DNA of 5,922 bases, taken from positions 1 to 5,922 of the forward strand of contig CAZKPD010000155.1 in assembly GCA_964554585.1 (NCBI GenBank), written 5' to 3'. Below, in pieces: positions 5,873 to 5,922 of this stretch. Within the stretch, counting starts at the first letter, position 1. Every line of letters begins with the position of its first letter. Both the position numbers and the translations under genes were made by a program. The notes below the pieces were generated by a model, which was not told where the DNA came from, ran no database searches, and saw only the letters and a list, made by a program, of their open reading frames with translations. Source of the DNA: Perlabentimonas sp964554585 (GTDB taxonomy: Bacteria > Bacteroidota > Bacteroidia > Bacteroidales > Tenuifilaceae).

Positions 5873-5922
5873 TGGGCCCAGCTGGGCTTGAACCAGCGAC
5901 CCCCTGATTATGAGTCAGGTGC
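5873..5922 (-). tRNA. tRNA with anticodon CAT (elongator Met or Ile2), 3' part only
   Basis: The minus strand contains the anticodon arm CCTGA-CTCATAA-TCAGG (anticodon CAT at 5912-5910), a 5-nt variable region GGGTC, the T arm GCTGG-TTCAAGC-CCAGC, the 3' acceptor strand TGGGCCC (5880-5874) and discriminator A at 5873. The D arm and the 5' acceptor strand lie beyond the right edge. CCA is not encoded: the next bases are CCC, so a CCA-adding enzyme must complete the 3' end. CAT is shared by initiator Met, elongator Met and Ile2 (modified to lysidine); the anticodon stem lacks the GGG/CCC pairs expected of an initiator. The choice between Met and Ile2 cannot be made without the missing half. Confidence 0.93.

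Noticed and set aside
5873..5922. Integration (att) site at the tRNA 3' end
   Set aside because: No second copy of the tRNA 3' end and no integrase gene are in the window.

Overview
The window looks like chromosomal DNA from a member of the Bacteroidota, probably an environmental or metagenomic draft, because it contains a 10-N scaffold gap. The assignment rests on three things: a permease of about 800 residues with two FtsX-type modules, typical of Bacteroidota MacB-like exporters; genes without Shine-Dalgarno sites and with AT-rich leaders; and a TTTG/TAnnTTTG-like promoter candidate. The genus cannot be read from the sequence.

Layout. Positions 2-256 (+) are the 3' end of an ABC transporter ATPase of the LolD/MacB class. 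Positions 475-2883 (+) are its likely partner, an FtsX/MacB-type permease. Positions 3235-5503 (-) are a convergent SLC12-family (cation-chloride cotransporter-like) secondary transporter with a cytoplasmic C-terminal domain; its reading frame is interrupted only by the assembly gap at 4964-4973. Further right, all on the minus strand, lie a tRNA with anticodon CAT running off the window edge (5873-5922), its intrinsic terminator (5833-5864), and a 160-base region that can close on itself by a 10-bp long-range stem and is followed at once by a second strong intrinsic terminator (5651-5675). That region is a candidate small structured RNA.

The intergenic DNA on both sides of the permease is highly organised. 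It is built from short-period degenerate repeats: 7-nt units (AGCAATG-like, AATTNNT-like, CACGNNN-like), 8-nt units (NNGCGNCT-like) and small REP-like palindromes (GAGC...GTCGA). One 85-bp block is identical on both sides of the permease (354-438 and 3092-3176). The 7-nt arrays start at or inside the stop codons of all three protein genes and put stop codons in all three frames, on the strand of the gene that just ended, within about 20-35 nt. This is the most unusual structure in the window.

How the genes work together. The ATPase and permease would form one ATP-driven, MacB-like inner-membrane complex; the substrate is not readable. The SLC12-like transporter is a separate, convergently oriented ion (or amino-acid) symporter unit, insulated from the tRNA/ncRNA region by terminators. 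No mobile-element gene, CRISPR array or phage gene was seen.
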